Below are positions 6,105 through 8,951 of a stretch of DNA of 8,951 bases, in pieces. The notes under the pieces were generated by a model, which had not been told where the DNA came from, made no database searches, and saw nothing but the letters and a program-made list of their open reading frames with translations. A program made the position numbers and the translations under genes. Origin of the DNA: JBBSJV01 sp038256935 (lineage in GTDB: Bacteria > Patescibacteriota > JACMRA01); NCBI GenBank assembly GCA_038256935.1, contig JBBSJV010000062.1:1-8951 (forward strand). The letters are read 5' to 3'. Position 1 is the stretch's first letter. The number at the start of each line of letters is the position of its first letter.

Positions 6105-7334
6105 ATGTTTGAACAACTATCCATAAAAACTAAAACAATAATGCTAGCTATTCTATTTTTGGTATTGGTGATTATTTTTTTGATAACAAGTAGTTTTAAT
6201 TCAAGGTTTGAACCTGAGCAAAACAACCCTTTGCAAAGCTCTCAATCCTCATCTCAAGACTTGGATTATCTACAGCTAATTGAAGATAGTGATTCAAACT
6301 TTAGCCAGACTTATGCTCAGTATGAAAAAGATTTAGGGCAGGGGTATACTCAAAAAATAGCTTTAGTTGGGGACTTAGTTGCACAAAAAGACAAGCTAAA
6401 TCAAGATGCTCAATTTAATATTTCAATCCTAGAAAGCCTTTATCCAGACAGTTTTACATTATATGTTCAGGATCAGAAGGGAAATATATTTATAGCCGAT
6501 AAACCTATTAACAAAATTGCAGTTGGAGCAAATTATTGGAGTTATGTAGCTTTAGAAAAAGCATATATTAGTAAGCCAGAATTTAAGAATGTAGAGGAGG
6601 TTGATCTGGGTGAAGTAGCGGTTTTAAATTCATTTATAGATGAAACAACTGCATATTATCTAAACGCATATCTTGCCGATGAAGTTGGATCGGAGCAAGA
6701 ACCTATACTTACTGATAAATACGAAATTGTTAAGATTGATTTAACCGAAGGTGGATCAAGTATCCAAACAGCTGAACCAATTTTTGTCCCAGTCACAATA
6801 AATATCACTGCAGAAACAGATGACACAAATGAATTTTTACCAGTTACTGGAATCAATGAAGAGTTACAAGAAGTCTTAGGACAAATCAACCCCTTAAATG
6901 AAACAGATACAGAGACATTTGATGGTTTGCCCCTGCATTTACCTCAAAGTAGTGAGATTAATCAAAGATACTTAGGTGGTGGAAAGTTTATGATCGAGAT
7001 ATCTTATATTACAAAAAGGTATTATATTTACGATATTAATACAACTGGATTTCTTGAAGTCTATAAAACCAAACCTTTAGATCAAGATGTACTTTCTAGT
7101 TACAGTTGTGATCAAGACCAATGTGTAATTATTGATGGTACTCAAAACGTATTTATAAAGGTTGATCTTAAATCCCAGCTTGCAAGTCAGACGGGAACTT
7201 TTGATAAAGACCTAAATCTATTTGATATCTACGAATACATCAATCAGACTGGCTTGGAGATGAGTGATTTATTAAAACTTGAAGATGAAAAAGTCCTGTT
7301 TTGGGATAGTAAAGAATGGATTCAGTTAAATTAA
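6105..7334 (+). CDS. Membrane-anchored extracytoplasmic protein of unknown function
   Basis: This 409-aa protein is not recognised. A short basic N-terminus is followed by one hydrophobic helix (about 11-29). With no clear cleavage site it is probably a signal anchor, placing residues 30-409 outside. A Ser/Gln-rich spacer (about 35-52) leads into a mixed region. The second half is rich in short strands, such as KFMIEISYITKRYYIYDI (294-311) and VIIDGTQNVFIKVDL (341-355), which resembles beta-propeller or beta-sandwich blades. The only two cysteines (C335, C340, in SYSCDQDQCVII) could form a local disulfide. No enzyme motif is visible. The ATG lies 6 bases after the hydrolase stop with no Shine-Dalgarno sequence, so translation is probably coupled, suggesting a partner or regulator of that protein. 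The stop lies only 4 bases from the convergent ftsX stop. Confidence 0.7.
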   Translation: MFEQLSIKTKTIMLAILFLVLVIIFLITSSFNSRFEPEQNNPLQSSQSSSQDLDYLQLIEDSDSNFSQTYAQYEKDLGQGYTQKIALVGDLVAQKDKLNQDAQFNISILESLYPDSFTLYVQDQKGNIFIADKPINKIAVGANYWSYVALEKAYISKPEFKNVEEVDLGEVAVLNSFIDETTAYYLNAYLADEVGSEQEPILTDKYEIVKIDLTEGGSSIQTAEPIFVPVTINITAETDDTNEFLPVTGINEELQEVLGQINPLNETDTETFDGLPLHLPQSSEINQRYLGGGKFMIEISYITKRYYIYDINTTGFLEVYKTKPLDQDVLSSYSCDQDQCVIIDGTQNVFIKVDLKSQLASQTGTFDKDLNLFDIYEYINQTGLEMSDLLKLEDEKVLFWDSKEWIQLN

Positions 7335-7338
7335 TAAA

Positions 7339-8241
7339 CTACAACTTCAAATACCTCTGAGTTGCCATATAGCTAGTAAGTATTCCAATACTAGTTCCAA
7401 GTAGAATTGCTAAAAAGAAGATACCGTAAGTTTGAAAAACTAGTAAATTTGTGGCATCTCTACTCACACCTGAACCTAAAAATGACTGCAGTTGAGGTAA
7501 TATAAGCTGAAAAGCGGGTATGAAAAGGGCTGTGACAATGCCAGCTGCAAAGAGATTATAATAGACTCCTTCAGCGATAAAAGGTGCTCTGATGTAGTTA
7601 TTTGTAGCTCCGACAAGTCTCATAATTTCAATCTCGTCTCGGTAATTATAAATCGTGATTCTCAAGATGTTTGCCATTACAAGTATAGAAACTGTGGTAA
7701 AGATTCCAATAAGAACCACGCTGACTACTTGAAAGACTTGATTCCACCAGATAAGTCTATTTACAAATTCTTCATCTCCAAAAACTTCTTCCCAAGTACC
7801 ATCAAAACTATCTGATTTTATTTGAGTTAGAACGCTTCCATAATTTTCAGATGAGGTCGGGGTAACAAGTATAAATCTCCAAGCAAAGTTTTCGCCGCTT
7901 CCTGCATTTTCCAAAAAACCATCATTAAAACCGATGCCACCTTGAGATAAGTTTTCCTGAGCTTGTTCTCTATCAAAATACTCAGCACTGCGAACATCAG
8001 GAATAGCTTGAATACGGGATAAAACTTCTGGTATTTGTTCTTCAGGAAAATCTCTAGTAAAAAAGGCAGGGAAACTGACAAGACTATCAAGATTTCGCAC
8101 TGAAAACCCCACAATACTAGTTAAGGCAACAAAAATTGCCACTGAGGCAAAACTAACAGTGAGTATGAAAATGGCAGTTGCTGATAACCAAAATGATCTG
8201 GTGATGTTTTTTAGTCCTTCTAAAACGGCTCGCTTGAACAT
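7339..8241 (-). CDS. ftsX: FtsX, membrane subunit of the FtsEX cell-division/wall-hydrolase regulator
   Basis: This 300-aa protein has the full FtsX layout. A short cytoplasmic N-terminus is followed by TM1 (about 18-46), an extracellular domain (about 50-165), TM2 (about 168-192), a cytoplasmic loop, TM3 (about 222-247) and TM4 (about 270-290). The loop carries RDEIEIMRLVGA (201-212), followed by NNYIRAPFIAEG, a hallmark of FtsX. In characterised bacteria FtsX pairs with the ATPase FtsE and transmits ATP-driven changes to wall hydrolases or their activators (EnvC in E. coli, PcsB in pneumococcus, CwlO in Bacillus). FtsE is normally encoded just upstream of ftsX. Here that position is taken by an opposite-strand toxin-antitoxin pair, so ftsE must lie elsewhere. 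The stop is TAG. The start has no Shine-Dalgarno sequence and is preceded by a possible promoter at 8258-8287. Confidence 0.95.
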   Translation of the reverse strand: MFKRAVLEGLKNITRSFWLSATAIFILTVSFASVAIFVALTSIVGFSVRNLDSLVSFPAFFTRDFPEEQIPEVLSRIQAIPDVRSAEYFDREQAQENLSQGGIGFNDGFLENAGSGENFAWRFILVTPTSSENYGSVLTQIKSDSFDGTWEEVFGDEEFVNRLIWWNQVFQVVSVVLIGIFTTVSILVMANILRITIYNYRDEIEIMRLVGATNNYIRAPFIAEGVYYNLFAAGIVTALFIPAFQLILPQLQSFLGSGVSRDATNLLVFQTYGIFFLAILLGTSIGILTSYMATQRYLKL

Positions 8242-8257
8242 AATTGTATTTAACTTG

Positions 8258-8287
8258 AATCTATCCTATTTTCACTCATTCAGTCAA
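8258..8287 (-). promoter_or_regulatory. Possible ftsX promoter
   Basis: Read on the minus strand, TTGACT (complement of 8282-8287) and TAGATT (complement of 8258-8263) are separated by 18 bp. Transcription would start about 12 bases before the ftsX ATG. The -10 is a weak match, so this is moderate evidence only. It supports ftsX being transcribed on its own rather than from an ftsE promoter. Confidence 0.4.
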
Positions 8288-8321
8288 GGGGGTAACTGTT
8301 TCTAATTTGTAATAATATTTT

Positions 8322-8350
8322 TTGACATTAGTATATACTTTATATATAAT
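8322..8350 (+). promoter_or_regulatory. Consensus promoter of the toxin-antitoxin operon
   Basis: A perfect TTGACA (8322-8327) and a perfect TATAAT (8345-8350) are spaced 17 bp apart. The expected start of transcription, about 7 bases after the -10 box, is base 8357, the A of the antitoxin ATG. The transcript is therefore predicted to be leaderless. Such a strong promoter fits an operon held down by autorepression. Confidence 0.8.
8330..8339. promoter_or_regulatory. Candidate operator: 10-bp palindrome between -35 and -10
   Basis: agtatatact equals its own reverse complement and sits inside the promoter spacer. Ribbon-helix-helix antitoxins commonly bind short palindromes overlapping their own promoter. 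The AT-rich context makes chance palindromes likely, so this is a candidate only. Confidence 0.4.
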
Positions 8351-8356
8351 AATAAT

Positions 8357-8641
8357 ATGCTCAAGCAGGCTTCTAGTAAAACCAAGATCTTATTAACTCT
8401 GACTATAGAGCAAAAGGAATTGTTATCCAAAATTGCAACCTCCAAGGGTTTATCTCTTTCAGCTTATTTACGATATAAGGCGCTTGAAGACGTTGATGTT
8501 GTATCCATGGAAAATGTATCAAATACAAATTCCAGTCTGAAAAATATTCAAAAATATCTGGAAAAGCCTGTTAATTTACCAAAAAAATACAAAGAATATA
8601 CTGATTTTAGAAACTTCCATAAACATAACTATCAAAAGTAA
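8357..8641 (+). CDS. Ribbon-helix-helix antitoxin of a PIN-domain toxin pair
   Basis: This 94-aa protein is probably a DNA-binding antitoxin. Residues 8-45 (KTKILLTLTIEQKELLSK continuing to LSLSAYLRYKALED) fit a ribbon-helix-helix fold: one strand, a helix, a turn at KGLS and a second helix. The C-terminal half (about 50-94) is polar with many Lys, Asn and Tyr. It would be the flexible part that wraps the toxin, as in other VapB-type antitoxins. The stop TAA and the toxin's ATG share one base (8641), indicating translational coupling. No Shine-Dalgarno sequence is present, and the promoter position predicts translation from the very 5' end of the mRNA. Its role as autorepressor is inferred from the fold and the palindrome in the promoter. 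An unrelated RHH regulator is possible but less likely given the neighbour. Confidence 0.75.
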   Translation: MLKQASSKTKILLTLTIEQKELLSKIATSKGLSLSAYLRYKALEDVDVVSMENVSNTNSSLKNIQKYLEKPVNLPKKYKEYTDFRNFHKHNYQK

Positions 8642-8951
8642 TGGCGAGCTTATATTTGGATACAAATGTCTTGATGGAAATAATATTTCAACGAAAAAAA
8701 GCTCAAAATTGCTTGCAAGTGTTGAAAAACTATAATCAGTTTTACATCTCAACTTTGTCTATTCATATCTGCATGTATTACTTAGAAAAAGATGCTCCCA
8801 AGCTTGTATCTGATTTTATTCAAATCATATCGGATATGGTGGTTTTGGACTTGAGTAGCGAGGTTGTATTTAAAAGTTTCGATCAATATGATAAAAATGA
8901 CTTTGAAGACTGGTTGCAAATAAACACTGCTTTGATAGAAGGGATTCCAAA
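8641..8951 (+). CDS. PIN-domain (VapC-like) toxin ribonuclease, C-terminus cut by the window
   Basis: The frame from ATG at 8641 stays open for 103 codons to the end of the window. It starts MASLYLDTNVLMEIIFQR, the classic PIN beginning, with metal-binding D7 in LDTNVL. It continues through FYISTLSIHICMYYLEKD and reaches DFEDWLQINTAL, whose D87/D90 match the conserved D-x-x-D-x-x-Q stretch of PIN nucleases. The last acidic region and the C-terminal helix lie beyond the window, given the usual family length of about 130 residues. VapC-type PIN toxins are Mg-dependent RNases that cut tRNA or rRNA and are neutralised by the protein encoded upstream. The 1-base overlap with the antitoxin is typical of such pairs. 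Activity cannot be judged without the missing end. Confidence 0.85.
   Translation, partial: MASLYLDTNVLMEIIFQRKKAQNCLQVLKNYNQFYISTLSIHICMYYLEKDAPKLVSDFIQIISDMVVLDLSSEVVFKSFDQYDKNDFEDWLQINTALIEGIP

Noticed and set aside
444..8641. Recoded TGA (glycine, code 25, as in Gracilibacteria/SR1) because no gene here ends in TGA
   Set aside because: No in-frame TGA occurs in about 2,700 codons rich in glycine, which would be very unlikely if TGA were a glycine codon.

Overview
The window is AT-rich coding DNA using the standard bacterial code. All six visible stop codons are TAA or TAG. There is no in-frame TGA across about 2,700 glycine-rich codons. The best guess is a bacterium of the Candidate Phyla Radiation (Patescibacteria, perhaps a Microgenomates-like lineage). 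This is inferred from the large bitopic surface proteins with N/Q/P-rich cytoplasmic tails, the start codons without Shine-Dalgarno sequences, and the compact layout. No ribosomal or other taxonomic marker is present, so the assignment is tentative.

Layout: (1) Bases 1-80 are the last 25 codons of a protein ending in a beta-sandwich-like surface domain. (2) Bases 81-443 are a GC-richer gap with no gene. It holds nested hairpins, two almost identical tandem 80-bp units plus a diverged third, and then a promoter. (3) Bases 444-7334 carry three same-strand genes for cell-envelope proteins. The first is a 660-aa single-pass protein with about four Ig-like extracellular domains. The second is a 1202-aa single-pass protein whose outer part carries three different peptidoglycan-hydrolase domains: SLT lytic transglycosylase, M15-like DD-peptidase and M23/LytM endopeptidase. 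The third is a 409-aa membrane-anchored protein of unknown function. (4) Bases 7339-8241, minus strand, encode FtsX, convergent with the third gene. (5) Bases 8322-8951 hold a toxin-antitoxin pair: a near-consensus promoter, a ribbon-helix-helix antitoxin and a PIN-domain (VapC-like) toxin cut by the window edge.

How the parts may work together: the three-gene block looks like an envelope-spanning module. Gene 1 would be a structural or adhesive ectodomain and gene 2 a wall-remodelling enzyme that opens glycan strands and cuts stem peptides. Gene 3 is translationally coupled to gene 2. The closest known analogy is the multi-hydrolase VirB1-like protein of Gram-positive type IV secretion systems (such as PrgK of pCF10). 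No ATPase or channel gene is in the window to prove that link. FtsX is known elsewhere as a regulator of wall hydrolases, so its position next to a triple hydrolase is suggestive, but it is on the opposite strand and no ftsE is beside it.
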